A DNA stretch of 64,000 nucleotides from Variovorax sp. PAMC26660 (GCF_014302995.1 NZ_CP060295.1:62001-126000), one strand, 5' to 3'. Numbered from the stretch's first letter, positions 17,631-27,806 are shown. Made by a program: numbers and translations. Notes: generated by a model from the sequence alone, not told the origin.

Positions 17631-19004
17631 ATGCCCTTGGCCCTGTACGACACCTGGTCGCGCTCCGTACGCCCCTTCGCCCCTTTGCAGCCCGAGCACG
17701 TGGGCCTGTACTGCTGCGGACCGACGGTGTACGACTACGCGCACATCGGCAACCTGCGAACCTACGTGTTCGAGGACGTGCTGCGCCGCGTGCTGATGCT
17801 CAACGGCTACCAGGTGCGGCATGTGGTCAACATCACCGACGTCGGGCACCTGGTCTCGGATGCCGACGAAGGCGAAGACAAGATGGAGAAAGGCAGCCGG
17901 CGCACCGGGCAATCCGCCTGGGCCATCGCCGCGCACTACACCGAGGCCTTTCAGGCCGACTGGCGGGCGCTGAACCTGCTGGAGCCCACAGCGTGGCCGC
18001 GTGCCACCGACCACATCCCCGAGCAGTTGGAATTCATCGCCGCCTTGCAGCGCAACGGCTACACCTACCAGACCTCCGATGGCGTGTATTTCGACACGAC
18101 CCGGCAGGACGACTACGGCCATCTGGCGCGCCTCGATCGTGCGGGCCTGCGCGCCGGAACGCGTGTTGCGATGGGCGAGAAGCGCGACGCCTGCGACTTC
18201 GCGCTCTGGAAATTCAGTCCGACCGGCTCCCAGCGACAGATGGAATGGGACAGCCCCTGGGGCCGGGGCTTTCCCGGCTGGCACATCGAATGCTCGGCCA
18301 TGTCGGCCAAGTACCTGGGCCCGTGGTTCGACATCCATTGCGGCGGCGAAGACCACGTCGGCGTGCATCACAGCAACGAAATTGCGCAGACGCAGGCGTG
18401 CCACGGCACACGGCTCGCGAACTTCTGGATGCACGGCCACTTCCTCACGCTGGACGACAAGAAGATGACCAAGGCGGACGGTGATTTCATGCGCCTGCAG
18501 ACCCTGGTCGATCAAGGCATCGATCCGTTGGCCTACCGGTACCTGTACCTCACCGCGCACTATCGAAGCACGCTGCGCTTCACTGAAGAGGCGATCCATG
18601 CGGCGCAGTCTGCGCTGGACCGGCTGCGCAAGGCGTATGCGAGCTGGCCTGTGGGCGGTACGGCACATGAGGACTTTGCGAGTCGCTTCAACGCCGAGGT
18701 CAACCAGGACCTCAATGTGCCGCGCGCACTGGCGCTGTTGTGGGAGCTGGTCCGAAGCGATGTACCTGCAGCGACCCGACGGGCCACTGTTGACCACTTC
18801 GACACGGTACTGGGACTGCGACTGGCCGATTGGCAGGCGCAGGAACAGGAGGTGCCAGCGAACATCGCCGCCCTGCTCGCATCACGTCAAGCGGCACGGG
18901 CAGCCAGGAACTGGACGGAAGCCGATCGACTTCGGGATGCACTGCGCGATCAGGGCTGGCAAGTCGAGGACAGCGCGGACGGGCAGCGAGTGGCGCGTTG
19001 GTGA
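17631..19004 (+). CDS. cysS: Cysteinyl-tRNA synthetase
   Basis: A 457-residue class I synthetase, close to E. coli CysRS length (461). The zinc and cysteine site is intact: C29 in YCCGPTVYD, the Cys in GWHIECSAM, and the His and Glu in HHSNEIAQ. The HIGH motif reads HIGN (38-41). The KMSKS motif reads KMTKADGDF, an atypical form with Thr and Ala. It charges tRNA-Cys in the cytoplasm. The leader peptide and attenuator upstream suggest regulation by Cys-tRNA supply. Given the variant KMSKS loop it could be a second, inducible copy, but only the genome could show this. Confidence 0.9.
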   Translation: MPLALYDTWSRSVRPFAPLQPEHVGLYCCGPTVYDYAHIGNLRTYVFEDVLRRVLMLNGYQVRHVVNITDVGHLVSDADEGEDKMEKGSRRTGQSAWAIAAHYTEAFQADWRALNLLEPTAWPRATDHIPEQLEFIAALQRNGYTYQTSDGVYFDTTRQDDYGHLARLDRAGLRAGTRVAMGEKRDACDFALWKFSPTGSQRQMEWDSPWGRGFPGWHIECSAMSAKYLGPWFDIHCGGEDHVGVHHSNEIAQTQACHGTRLANFWMHGHFLTLDDKKMTKADGDFMRLQTLVDQGIDPLAYRYLYLTAHYRSTLRFTEEAIHAAQSALDRLRKAYASWPVGGTAHEDFASRFNAEVNQDLNVPRALALLWELVRSDVPAATRRATVDHFDTVLGLRLADWQAQEQEVPANIAALLASRQAARAARNWTEADRLRDALRDQGWQVEDSADGQRVARW

Positions 19005-19072
19005 GATCAAGCGCCACATCGCCATGCTAGAAAGCCGGAACCATCGACATTCAACGTACCGCACTTCACTCT

Positions 19073-19456
19073 ATGCACGACGCTCTCTTCGCCGATCTGG
19101 CCGCCTGGACCGATGCCGTCTTGTCCGCTCCGCTGCCAGAAGGCGTCGCCGCTTTTCACTTCAATCTCTACGACAGCTCGACGACTTACGACATCGAGCT
19201 GATAGGCGCCCCGACCTACGATGCAGAAGACCCGGACTGGGCGTGTGACGACATTTTCATGTCGCCACACCCACGCTTCGAAGTGGAGAGCGAGGCCGTC
19301 GGGCCGGGGTGGGAAGCGGGGTTGCAGTCCATCGCGCAGATGGTTCTTCGCTACCTGAACTCGGCGCACCCAGGCGCCTTGCGCCTGAAGGCCTCTCGTG
19401 CCGTTTCCCTCGGGTTCGTGGACGGCGATCTGCAGCTCGTCTGGAGCGCCAATTGA
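19073..19456 (+). CDS. Conserved-looking hypothetical cytoplasmic protein
   Basis: A 127-residue acidic protein with no signal peptide or membrane segment. It has a plausible alpha/beta composition with DSSTTYDIELIGAPTYDAEDPDWACDDIF in the middle and GLQSIAQMVLRYL as a helix. I do not recognise the family with confidence; its size and acidity are reminiscent of small immunity-type proteins, but no toxin gene is adjacent. It lies 68 bases after cysS on the same strand and converges with the P-type ATPase gene. Confidence 0.6.
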   Translation: MHDALFADLAAWTDAVLSAPLPEGVAAFHFNLYDSSTTYDIELIGAPTYDAEDPDWACDDIFMSPHPRFEVESEAVGPGWEAGLQSIAQMVLRYLNSAHPGALRLKASRAVSLGFVDGDLQLVWSAN

Positions 19457-19539
19457 TCTGCTGCGAAGCCGTTCATTCACGAGCAGGCCGCGCAACTTGC
19501 AGGCGCGCTGTCCCGGCTGCTCAGCGCTTGACTCCGGCC

Positions 19540-21897
19540 TCAGCGGTCTGATTGCCGGGGTGCGCGCATCAACCGCAAACCGTTCGCCACCACCAGCAGG
19601 CTCGCCCCCATGTCAGCGAACACCGCCATCCACATGGTCGCGCTGCCGAACACCGCAAGCACGAAGAACACGCCCTTGATGCCGAGTGCCAGCGTGATGT
19701 TCTGCCACAGCACCGCATGTGCGCGGCGCGACAGGCGGATCGTCTCTGGAATGCGGCGCAGGTCGTCGTTCATGATGACCACGTCGGCCGCTTCCATGGC
19801 CGTGTCGGTGCCCGCACCACCCATGGCGAAACCGATGTCGGCCTGCGCCAGCGCCGGTGCGTCGTTGATGCCGTCGCCGGTCATCGCAACGGCGCCGTAG
19901 CGCTCTTGCATGGCCTTGATGGCGCCCAGCTTTTCCTCGGGCAGCAGATTGCCGCGCACGTCGTCGATGCCGGCGTGGGCGCCGATGGTCTTGGCCGTCG
20001 CAGCGTTGTCGCCGGTGAGCATCACGGGCACGACGCCGAGGGCCCGCAACTCAGCCACCGCAGCCTGCGACGATTCCTTGATGGTGTCGGCCACGGCGAA
20101 CAGCGCAAGCACGGCCTGGCCAGATGCCAGCAGCGTGACGGTGCGGCCCGCTTCTTCATGGCGCTTGAGTTCGGCTTCGAGCGCCGGCGTGCACAGGCCC
20201 CGCTCTTCGATCAGCCGGTGGTTGCCCAACACATAGGACTGGCCCGCCAGCGTGCCCTGCACGCCGCGGCCGGGCAGCGCGGTGAAATCGGCGACCTCTT
20301 CCTGCTGGCCCTTCAGCCCCTGGACGATGGCCTTCGACACCGGATGGTCCGAGCGGCCCGCAATGCTGGCGGCGATGGCGTACACCACGGCCTCGTTGCC
20401 CGAGGTGTCGATCAGCACGGACTCGACCAGCTTGGGCTTGCCTTCGGTGATGGTGCCCGTCTTGTCGAGCGCAACCGCCTTGAGCTTGCGCGCTTCTTCG
20501 AGGTAGGTGCCGCCCTTGATCAGGATGCCGCGCCGCGCGGCCGCAGCCAGTGCGCTCACCACGGTGACGGGCGTGGAGATCACCAGCGCGCAGGGGCATG
20601 CGATGACCAGCAGCACCAGCGCCTTGTAGATGGCCTGCATCCACGTCCAGTCCATGAACAGCGGCGTGAGCACAGCCACCGCCAGCGCCAGCACGAAGAC
20701 GGTGGGCGTGTAGATGGCGGCGAACTTGTCGACGAAGCGTTGGGTCGGCGCGCGCGAGCCCTGGGCTTCTTCGACGGCGTGGATGATGCGTGCGAGCGTG
20801 GTGTTGGCGGCCACGGCCGTCACGCGGAATTCCAGCGCGGCGGTCTGGTTGATGGTGCCCGCGAACACCGGGTCGCCGATGGTCTTGTCGACCGGAATGC
20901 TCTCGCCGGTGACCGGCGCCTGGTCGATGGCACTGATGCCGGCGGTGACGATGCCGTCCAGCGGCACGCGTTCGCCGGGGCGGATGCGCGCGATGGCGTT
21001 CAGCTCCACCGCGTTGGCCATCACGGTCTGCCAGGTGCCGTCGGCCTGCTTCACCTCGGCCTGTTCGGGCGCGAGCGCCAGCAGGCTCTGGATGGCGTTG
21101 CGCGCACGGTCGACGGCGCGGGCCTCGATCAGCTCGGCAATCGCGTAGAGCGCCATCACCATTGCGGCTTCGGGCCACTGGCCGATGACGAAAGCGCCCG
21201 TGACGGCCACGGCCATCAGCGCATTGATGTTCAGGCGACCGCGCACGAGTGCGGCGAAGCCCTTCTTGTAGGTATCGAGGCCGGCAAGGCCGATGGCGCC
21301 CAGCGCAAGGATCACCTCGGCCGCCTTGAAGCCGAGGCCGTCGAGCGCCAGGAACGAGATCGACTCGGCCGCAATGGCCAAAACCAGCGCAGCGATCAGG
21401 CGCACGAGGCCGGCGCTCATGCCGGCAATTTGCGCGGGCGCGGGCGCGGCCTGCGAACCGGAGGCGGGGCCACCCGCTGCGTTCAGCGGCTCGGGCTTGA
21501 AGCCGGCCTTGCGGATGGCGGCGAGTGCTTCGGGCAGCACACCTTCATCGGTCGTGATGGCCATCGTGCGTTCGCCGAGCCGAAAGCGCAGCGCCTTGAC
21601 ACCCGCGATGGGCTCCAGCGCGCGGCGGATGTCCGACTCTTCCACGGCGCAATCCATGGTGGGAATGCGAAAGAGCAAGGCGCCCTTGGGCACATCGGCC
21701 GGCTCGGGCGACGCCAGCGGGATCGGGCCATGGCTGGCGCCGCCGCAGCAGGCATCCTCGGCATGGGCGTGCGCGTGGGCATCGGCCTTTGCGGGCGGAT
21801 GCTCGTGCGCATGGTCATGACCGTGGTCATCGCCATGCGGATGGGGGTGCGAATGCGTGTGCGGCGCGGGCCGGGTCAAAGCGTTCTGGTTCGTCAT
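19540..21897 (-). CDS. cadA: Zn/Cd/Pb-exporting P-type ATPase (CadA/ZntA type)
   Basis: A 785-residue P1B-type ATPase. A His-rich N-terminus (about 12-50) is followed by a heavy-metal-associated domain whose metal loop reads TMDCAVEE (a single Cys plus acidic residues), then eight membrane segments. The actuator TGES, the TM6 metal site CPC (LVIACPCALVIS), DKTGT phosphorylation motif and MTGDGINDAPALA hinge are all present. A Lys in TM7 (LGIKGVFF) and Asp in TM8 (FADMGAS) mark the Zn/Cd/Pb subgroup. It is divergent from a CadR-like gene over a 71-base MerR-type promoter. Confidence 0.93.
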   Translation of the reverse strand: MTNQNALTRPAPHTHSHPHPHGDDHGHDHAHEHPPAKADAHAHAHAEDACCGGASHGPIPLASPEPADVPKGALLFRIPTMDCAVEESDIRRALEPIAGVKALRFRLGERTMAITTDEGVLPEALAAIRKAGFKPEPLNAAGGPASGSQAAPAPAQIAGMSAGLVRLIAALVLAIAAESISFLALDGLGFKAAEVILALGAIGLAGLDTYKKGFAALVRGRLNINALMAVAVTGAFVIGQWPEAAMVMALYAIAELIEARAVDRARNAIQSLLALAPEQAEVKQADGTWQTVMANAVELNAIARIRPGERVPLDGIVTAGISAIDQAPVTGESIPVDKTIGDPVFAGTINQTAALEFRVTAVAANTTLARIIHAVEEAQGSRAPTQRFVDKFAAIYTPTVFVLALAVAVLTPLFMDWTWMQAIYKALVLLVIACPCALVISTPVTVVSALAAAARRGILIKGGTYLEEARKLKAVALDKTGTITEGKPKLVESVLIDTSGNEAVVYAIAASIAGRSDHPVSKAIVQGLKGQQEEVADFTALPGRGVQGTLAGQSYVLGNHRLIEERGLCTPALEAELKRHEEAGRTVTLLASGQAVLALFAVADTIKESSQAAVAELRALGVVPVMLTGDNAATAKTIGAHAGIDDVRGNLLPEEKLGAIKAMQERYGAVAMTGDGINDAPALAQADIGFAMGGAGTDTAMEAADVVIMNDDLRRIPETIRLSRRAHAVLWQNITLALGIKGVFFVLAVFGSATMWMAVFADMGASLLVVANGLRLMRAPRQSDR

Positions 21898-21904
21898 GGT
21901 TTTG

Positions 21905-21935
21905 ATTGGAAACCCTGAAGCAGGTGTAGAGTCAA
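21905..21935 (-). promoter_or_regulatory. MerR-family promoter of cadA with 19-bp spacer
   Basis: On the minus strand TTGACT (21930-21935) and TCCAAT (21905-21910) are separated by 19 bases. The spacer region holds a dyad (ACCCT at 21912-21916 and AGAGT at 21928-21932 on the plus strand, one mismatch). An overlong spacer with a dyad between -35 and -10 is the hallmark of MerR-type activation, here by the divergent CadR-like protein. Confidence 0.75.
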
Positions 21936-21968
21936 ACGCTGATTTCCACTTTCTTAATTTGCCGCATC

Positions 21969-22442
21969 ATGAAAATCGGTGAACTGGCCAAGGTCGCGAG
22001 CACGCCTGTCGAAACCATCCGGTACTACGAGCGCGAGCAGTTGCTGCCCGAGCCCGCGCGCACCGATGGCAACTACCGCATCTACGACGACGAACATGCC
22101 CAGCGGCTGGGCTTCATCCGGCGCTGCCGTTCGCTGGACATGACGCTCGACGAAATCCGCAGCCTGCTGAAATTCCGCGATGCGCCGCAAGACGATTGCG
22201 GCGAGGTCAACCAGTTGCTGGACGATCACATCGGCCATGTGGCCACGCGCATCTCCGAACTCAAGACGCTGGAGAAGCAGCTCAAGGCGCTGCGCCTGCA
22301 ATGCGGCGGGCCCGAGTCGGCGCACAACTGCGGCATCCTGCAAGAGCTGGACACGGCCGCGCTCGCGCCGGAGACCTTCGGCCAGCATGCGGGGCACGTG
22401 CATGGCTCGCTGCACAACACGGCTGCCAAGCGTTCTGCCTAG
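21969..22442 (+). CDS. cadR: CadR-like MerR family regulator (Cd/Zn/Pb)
   Basis: A 157-residue MerR protein. The N-terminal HTH (MKIGELAKVASTPVETIRYYE) is followed by a dimerisation helix and metal-binding cysteines C77 (DDCGE), C112 (LQCGG) and C121 (HNCGIL), the pattern of CadR. The His-containing tail (GQHAGHVHGSLH) also resembles CadR, where it forms a second metal site. It should bend and open the cadA promoter when Cd, Zn or Pb is bound. Its stop is 49 bases before a large palindromic repeat. Confidence 0.92.
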   Translation: MKIGELAKVASTPVETIRYYEREQLLPEPARTDGNYRIYDDEHAQRLGFIRRCRSLDMTLDEIRSLLKFRDAPQDDCGEVNQLLDDHIGHVATRISELKTLEKQLKALRLQCGGPESAHNCGILQELDTAALAPETFGQHAGHVHGSLHNTAAKRSA

Positions 22443-22490
22443 AGCTCGGTTCGACTTTTCGATTCTTCGCGTTGTAAGGGATTCAGCGTC

Positions 22491-22746
22491 GCTGTTCAGG
22501 GCGTCGCTCACGCCGACACGGTGCTCTTTTTCGCGAATGTCCCCCGCTTCGCTCCTCCTTTATTTAGCTAAAAAGAGCCCCGTATCGACGTGAGCGCTCA
22601 GAGCACTTGTTGATCGCAAGATCAATAGCAGCGTGCCCATGTGCGAATGACACCGGGTGCTCCCCGCAGCGAAATAAAGGAGGAGCGAAGCGGGGGACAT
22701 TCGCGGAGGGGAGCTCCCGGTGTCATTCGCACACGCCCTGAACAGC
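22491..22746. repeat. Double-hairpin repeat element, copy 1 (about 256 bp)
   Basis: Outer 14-base inverted ends (22491-22504 and 22733-22746, GCTGTTCAGGGCGT and complement) enclose two hairpins. Hairpin I has GCTCTTTTT (22523-22531) with AAAAAGAGC (22570-22578) plus further paired blocks. Hairpin II has 25-base arms 22641-22665 and 22708-22732 (24 of 25 pair). The two loops carry a perfect 34-base inverted repeat, 22532-22565 and 22672-22705. It lies between the convergent genes cadR and cysE and fills most of that 359-base gap. No ORF of substance lies within. A second copy is at 28909-29157. Confidence 0.9.
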
Positions 22747-22801
22747 AGCGCCAAAAACAAAGAGCGCCACGAACAAACGCCCCGTCGACCGAGGACGCCC
22801 G

Positions 22802-23572
22802 CTACTTGCCCACCAGTTGCGTGAGCTTGTCCGCCTCGAACGACTCGTCACGCGCTGCATCGCCCGGCACGCAATCCTTGGTGCCCGGATGCACCGACAG
22901 CTTCTCGATCGCCTGCCACAGCAGCGCGATCTGATGTTCCTGGCTCGATGCGTTGTCGATCAGCCCGCGCATGGCCTGGCTCAGCGGGTCGTCTTCCTGC
23001 GTGATGCCATAGGCAGAGAACTTCTGCGGCGAGGCCACATCGGCGCTCTCGTCCGCCTTGGACAGGATGATGCGCGCCGGAATGCCCACCGCGGTCGCCC
23101 CCGCCGGCACCGGCTTGATGACCACCGCGTTGCTGCCGATCTTGGCGCCATCGCCAACGAGAAACCCGCCCAGCACCTTGGCCCCCGCGCTCACGACCAC
23201 GTTGCGCCCCAGCGTCGGATGCCGCTTGGCGCCCTTGTAGAGCGAGGTTCCGCCCAGCGTCACGCCCTGGTAGATGGTGCAGCCGTCGCCGATCTCGGCG
23301 GTTTCGCCGACCACCACGCCCATCGCGTGGTCGAAGAACACCTGCTCGCCGATCTTGGCCGCCGGGTGAATCTCGATGCCTGTCATCCAGCGCGCCCAGT
23401 GCGCGATGAAGCGGGCCGGCCACTTGAAGCCGTGGGTCCAACAGGCGTGCGCCCAGCGATGCAGCACCACGGCATGGAAGCCGGGGTAGACCGTGATCAC
23501 TTCCCAGGCACTGCGGGCGGCCGGGTCGCGTTCGAGGATGCACCGGATGTCGGCGCGCAGTCGAGAGAACAT
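22802..23572 (-). CDS. cysE: Serine O-acetyltransferase
   Basis: A 256-residue CysE of the short (EpsC-like) class. The left-handed beta-helix hexapeptide repeats run from about 68 to 180 with catalytic [28 protein letters not shown] and GAKVLGG. An unusual C-terminal extension of about 75 residues follows the core, including [27 protein letters not shown]. It makes O-acetylserine from serine and acetyl-CoA, the committed step to cysteine. It follows trmJ on the same strand after 78 bases. Confidence 0.93.
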   Translation of the reverse strand: MFSRLRADIRCILERDPAARSAWEVITVYPGFHAVVLHRWAHACWTHGFKWPARFIAHWARWMTGIEIHPAAKIGEQVFFDHAMGVVVGETAEIGDGCTIYQGVTLGGTSLYKGAKRHPTLGRNVVVSAGAKVLGGFLVGDGAKIGSNAVVIKPVPAGATAVGIPARIILSKADESADVASPQKFSAYGITQEDDPLSQAMRGLIDNASSQEHQIALLWQAIEKLSVHPGTKDCVPGDAARDESFEADKLTQLVGK

Positions 23573-23650
23573 CGCTGCCTTTGTTGTCGTTATATCGATA
23601 GAGGGCGGGCAGTCTAAAGCCCCATGTCATCGCGTACGGACGATGGGGTC

Positions 23651-24391
23651 TTACGAATCCTTGGGCGTGCGGGGCGCCCGCGTTGCGTCGGTCATGGCCT
23701 TGGCAATGCCGCGCAGGATATGGATTTCTTCCGGTGTGGGCTGGGCGCGATTGAAGAGCTGCTGCAGTCTTGGCATCAGCTTCTTGGGCGCCGCCGGGTC
23801 GAGAAAGCCGATGTCCACGAGCGAGCGCTCCCAGTGGTCGAGCATGCCGGCCACCGATTGCGCGTCGGCCGCCTGCAGCGGTGCGATGGCCTCGCGGACC
23901 TCGTAGCCGCCCAGCGCCAGACGCCATTCGTAGGCCACCACCTGGATGGCTGCACCCAGGTTGAGCGAGCCGAATTTCGGGTCGGTCGGGATGGTCAACG
24001 CCACGTTGCAGCGGTAGACGTCCTCATTCCGCATCCCGAAACGCTCGGAGCCGAACAGGAAGGCGACGTGCTGATCCCCCTGCTTGGCCAGGGGTTCCAG
24101 GTGCTCCCGGGGCGTGCGGGTGGGCGGCCCGAAGTCGCGCGAGATCATGGCGGTGGCGCACAGATGGGTCACGCCGTCGAGCGCCTCGTCGAGCGTTTCG
24201 ACGATGCGGGCGTTGGTCAGCACGTCGAGGGCGCCGCTCGCGCGCTGGATGGTTTCCTCGCGCCGCAGCACGTTGGCCCAGCGGGGCGTGACCAGCACGA
24301 GGTCGTCGAAACCCATGGTTTTCATGGCGCGGGCGGCGGCGCCGACATTGCCGGCGTGGCTGGTCTGGATCAGGATGAAACGGGTGCGCAT
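23651..24391 (-). CDS. trmJ: tRNA (cytidine/uridine-2'-O-)-methyltransferase TrmJ
   Basis: A 246-residue SPOUT methyltransferase. The N-terminal [31 protein letters not shown], the knot motifs [15 protein letters not shown] and [16 protein letters not shown], and the C-terminal helical tail match TrmJ, which methylates position 32 of several tRNAs. The start at 24391 is the family start; the frame is open to 24502, but that part overlaps the divergent suhB upstream region. Confidence 0.93.
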   Translation of the reverse strand: MRTRFILIQTSHAGNVGAAARAMKTMGFDDLVLVTPRWANVLRREETIQRASGALDVLTNARIVETLDEALDGVTHLCATAMISRDFGPPTRTPREHLEPLAKQGDQHVAFLFGSERFGMRNEDVYRCNVALTIPTDPKFGSLNLGAAIQVVAYEWRLALGGYEVREAIAPLQAADAQSVAGMLDHWERSLVDIGFLDPAAPKKLMPRLQQLFNRAQPTPEEIHILRGIAKAMTDATRAPRTPKDS

Positions 24392-24501
24392 GGGGGTTGG
24401 GGAGACACAAACGGGCGGAGCCGGTAAAATGCCACGATTCTCGCCGCCCGCATCGCCGGGTCGCCTCCGGGGCCAGGCCCCACCGTTCTTCTCACAATCC
24501 A

Positions 24502-25566
24502 ATGTCGTCCCCCAACCTGCATCCCATGCTCAACGTGGCCGTCAAGGCCGCACGCGCCGCCGGCGCGATCATCAACCGCGCCGCCCTCGACGTCGAGGCC
24601 GTGCGCATCTCGCAAAAGCAGGTCAACGACTTCGTCACCGAAGTCGATCACGCCAGCGAGAAGGTCATCATCGAAACGCTGCTTGGCGCATACCCGGGGC
24701 ACGGCATCCTGGCCGAAGAATCGGGCACCGAATACGGCGCCAGAGACTCTGAATTCGTCTGGATCATCGATCCGCTCGACGGCACCACCAATTTCATTCA
24801 CGGCTTTCCGGTCTACTGCGTGTCGATCGCGCTGTCGGTGCGCGGCAAGATCGAACAGGCCGTCATTTACGACCCGAGCCGCAACGACCTGTTCACCGCC
24901 ACCAAGGGCCGCGGCGCCTACCTGAACGAGCGCCGCATCCGCGTGTCCAAGCGCACCAAGCTCAGCGAGTGCCTGATTTCCACGGGCTTCCCGTTCCGCA
25001 CTGGCGACAACTTCAAGCAGTACCTGGCCATCATGGCGGACATGATGCCCCGCATGGCCGGCCTGCGCCGCCCCGGCGCCGCCGCCCTCGACCTGGCCTA
25101 CGTGGCCGCCGGCTTCACCGACGGCTTCTTCGAAACCGGCCTGAACCCCTGGGACGTGGCCGCCGGCTCGCTGCTGGTGACCGAGGCCGGTGGCCTGATC
25201 GGCAACTTCACCGGCGAGCCCGAATTCCTCGAACAGCGCGAATGCCTGGCCGGCGCACCGCGCATCTACGGCCAACTGGTGCCGCTGCTCGCCAAGTACT
25301 CGAAATTCGCCAGCGTCGACGACAAGCTGCGTGCCAGCGACCGCGCGCGCGCCGTGTCGGCCTCGACCAAGTCGAGCCCCGAGGACGCCTCGGTCGACCT
25401 CTACGCCCGCAGCACCGTGGCCGATTTCGCGGACGAAACCGCCGAGGGCGACAAGCCCGCCGTGGCAGCGCCCGCCGCACCGCGCAAGCTCACGCGCATC
25501 CGCCGCGACGCACCCGCCGCACCCGGCACCGGCAGCGCCTCCGAGGGCGACACTTCCGCCAAGTGA
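24502..25566 (+). CDS. suhB: Inositol monophosphatase family protein SuhB with long C-terminal extension
   Basis: A 354-residue protein whose first ~265 residues are SuhB: the metal site [30 protein letters not shown] and the C-terminal [17 protein letters not shown]. SuhB hydrolyses inositol-1-phosphate and in E. coli joins the ribosomal RNA antitermination complex. About 85 extra residues follow, low in complexity and rich in Ala, Ser, Pro and Arg; normal SuhB ends near 267. The stop overlaps the start of the next gene by one base (TGATG). Confidence 0.93.
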   Translation: MSSPNLHPMLNVAVKAARAAGAIINRAALDVEAVRISQKQVNDFVTEVDHASEKVIIETLLGAYPGHGILAEESGTEYGARDSEFVWIIDPLDGTTNFIHGFPVYCVSIALSVRGKIEQAVIYDPSRNDLFTATKGRGAYLNERRIRVSKRTKLSECLISTGFPFRTGDNFKQYLAIMADMMPRMAGLRRPGAAALDLAYVAAGFTDGFFETGLNPWDVAAGSLLVTEAGGLIGNFTGEPEFLEQRECLAGAPRIYGQLVPLLAKYSKFASVDDKLRASDRARAVSASTKSSPEDASVDLYARSTVADFADETAEGDKPAVAAPAAPRKLTRIRRDAPAAPGTGSASEGDTSAK

Positions 25567-27806
25567 TGGTGCTGGGGCCCCGCGCCGCCGCCAGGGTTCG
25601 CGCGGCTCTGCGCATTGCGCTGAGCCATTACGTCGCGAGCGGGCTCACCGTCGCGCTCGGGCTCCTGTTCATCTCCGGCGGCATGCATCTGTGGCTGGGC
25701 ACGCTGGCCGCCTCGGCAGCGGCCACCGGCGTGATCGTGACCGCACCGCCCGACCTGCCCGGCCCGCGCCGCGGCAAGTTCCTGCAGATGCTGCCGGCGC
25801 CGCTGATCGGCCTGCCGCTCTTCTTCGCCGTGCAGATGCTGCACACCGCGCCGATCCGCCTCGGGCTGCTGCTGGTGCCGGCCACCTTCGTGGCCTTCCT
25901 GGGCATGGCGTGGGGCAAGCGAGGCATCCCGATCGCGATCGCGGTGATGTTCTCGATGATCTTCTCCATGGCCACGCAGACCCCGCGCGACATGGCCGAT
26001 GCCATCGAGCGCACCTGGCACTTCGGCCTGGGCGCGGGCCTCTACGTGATCTGGGCCACGCTCGCCAACCTCGCGCTCAACGGGCGTTTTCGCACCCAGT
26101 CGATTGCCGACGTGCTGTATTCGCTGGCCGCGCTGATGCGCACCGAGGCCAGCCAGTTCTTGCCGCAGGACGAAACCCGCGACGTGCGCGACACCCCCGC
26201 CCCGGTGCTGGGCCAGTTGCTGCGCGAGCAGGCCGCGCTGGCCGACCAGTTGCAGGCCACGCGCGACATCGTGCTCGAATCACCGCGCACGCCGCGCCGG
26301 CAACGGCTCGCCGCAATGCTGGTGATCGTGCTCGAAATGCGCGACCAATTGCTCGCCAGCGAGCTTGACCTCGACACGCTGCGCGCCCACCCCGCGCATG
26401 CCGAAGCGCTCATCGAGATGCGCTGCGTGCTCGAAGAACTCGCCGAAGAAACCATCGCGCTGGCCGATGCGCTGCTGATGCGCCGCACGCCCCCCGTCGT
26501 ACCCGACCGTCGCCCGCGCCTGGCCGCCATCCATGTGTCGGCGGACGACAGCGCCAACGGCGGCGGCCACATCGGCCCGACCGCCGCGATGCTCGCGCGC
26601 GGGCTGGCCAGTCGCATCGGCCACATCAACGACGAAGTGCTGCGCCTGTCGGCCATGGCGCGCGGCGACGCCGAGCCCAACCTGGCCGTGGTGCGCGCCA
26701 ACTGGCAGCTCTTCGTGAGCCCGACCGACTGGTCGTGGCGCCCCTTCCTCACGCTGTGGCGCTGGGACGCGCCGCCGCTGCGCCACGCGATTCGCGCCGC
26801 ACTGGCCATCGCGGCCGGCTACGCCATTGCGGTGTCGATGCCCTGGGGCTCGCACGACTACTGGATCCTGCTGACCATCGTGGTCGTGCTGCGCGGCAGC
26901 CTCTCGCAAACGCTGGAGCGGCGCAACGCCCGGGTCGCCGGCACGCTGCTGGGCTGCGTGCTCGCGGTGGGGCTGCTCTCGGCGCACCCGTCGGCACTGA
27001 TGCTGCTGGTGATCGTGACGGTGGCGCAGGCCATCGCGCACAGCTTCGCAGTGCGGCGCTACCTGATCACCGCCGTGGCGGCCACGGTGCTCGGCCTTGT
27101 GCAGGCCCACATGTTGAACGTGGGAGTGGCGCCCATCTTCGCGCTGTTCGAGCGCATCGCCGACACGTTGATCGGTGCCGCGCTGGCCTGGGGCTTCTGC
27201 TACGTGCTGCCCTCGTGGGAGCGCAGCCAGATCCCCGCGCTGGTGGCGCGCACGCTCACCGCGCAGGCGCGCCATGCGCGGCTGGCGCTCGGCCTGGGCC
27301 AGTTGCAGGCCATCGACACCAGCCCTGAACTCGAATGGCGTCTCGCACGCCGCGAGGCCTACGACAGCCTCTCGGCCCTGGTGCAGGCCACGCAGCGCTC
27401 GCTGTCCGAGCCGCGCGCGGTGCAACCGCCGCTCGAACCGCTGGAGCATCTGCAGGCGCACAGCTACCAGTTGCTCGCGCAGCTCAGCGCCGTGAAATCG
27501 ATGCTCGTGCTGCGGCGCGACCGCCTCACGCCGGGCGAAGTCGAAGGCCCGATCAGCCGCACCGCACAACGAATCGAAGCCGCCATCGGAACTATGCCGA
27601 CCACCGGCCCCTCTCACCCCGAGAGCGCCGGCTCCACCACCGTCGGCGGCCCGATCCCCCTGCCCGACCCGTTCGACAACGACATCAGCCCCTGGCTGCT
27701 GCGCCGACTCGATCTGGCCACGGCCCTCGCTACGCAACTGCGCGACGACGCAGCGCGCATTCTTCAACCTCCGAACGAGACAACAACGCCCGCGACCACC
27801 GCTTGA
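25566..27806 (+). CDS. FUSC family membrane protein (YccS/AaeB-like)
   Basis: A 746-residue protein with two bundles of membrane segments (about 20-180 and 395-520), each followed by a cytoplasmic helical domain. This is the duplicated fusaric-acid-resistance-like layout of YccS/AaeB. The second bundle contains RGSLSQTLERRNARVAGTLLGCVLAV, a common FUSC signature. Such proteins are putative exporters of aromatic acids; the substrate here is unknown. It starts on the suhB stop (TGATG) and its own stop overlaps the mscS ATG, so the three genes are translationally coupled. Confidence 0.82.
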   Translation: MVLGPRAAARVRAALRIALSHYVASGLTVALGLLFISGGMHLWLGTLAASAAATGVIVTAPPDLPGPRRGKFLQMLPAPLIGLPLFFAVQMLHTAPIRLGLLLVPATFVAFLGMAWGKRGIPIAIAVMFSMIFSMATQTPRDMADAIERTWHFGLGAGLYVIWATLANLALNGRFRTQSIADVLYSLAALMRTEASQFLPQDETRDVRDTPAPVLGQLLREQAALADQLQATRDIVLESPRTPRRQRLAAMLVIVLEMRDQLLASELDLDTLRAHPAHAEALIEMRCVLEELAEETIALADALLMRRTPPVVPDRRPRLAAIHVSADDSANGGGHIGPTAAMLARGLASRIGHINDEVLRLSAMARGDAEPNLAVVRANWQLFVSPTDWSWRPFLTLWRWDAPPLRHAIRAALAIAAGYAIAVSMPWGSHDYWILLTIVVVLRGSLSQTLERRNARVAGTLLGCVLAVGLLSAHPSALMLLVIVTVAQAIAHSFAVRRYLITAVAATVLGLVQAHMLNVGVAPIFALFERIADTLIGAALAWGFCYVLPSWERSQIPALVARTLTAQARHARLALGLGQLQAIDTSPELEWRLARREAYDSLSALVQATQRSLSEPRAVQPPLEPLEHLQAHSYQLLAQLSAVKSMLVLRRDRLTPGEVEGPISRTAQRIEAAIGTMPTTGPSHPESAGSTTVGGPIPLPDPFDNDISPWLLRRLDLATALATQLRDDAARILQPPNETTTPATTA

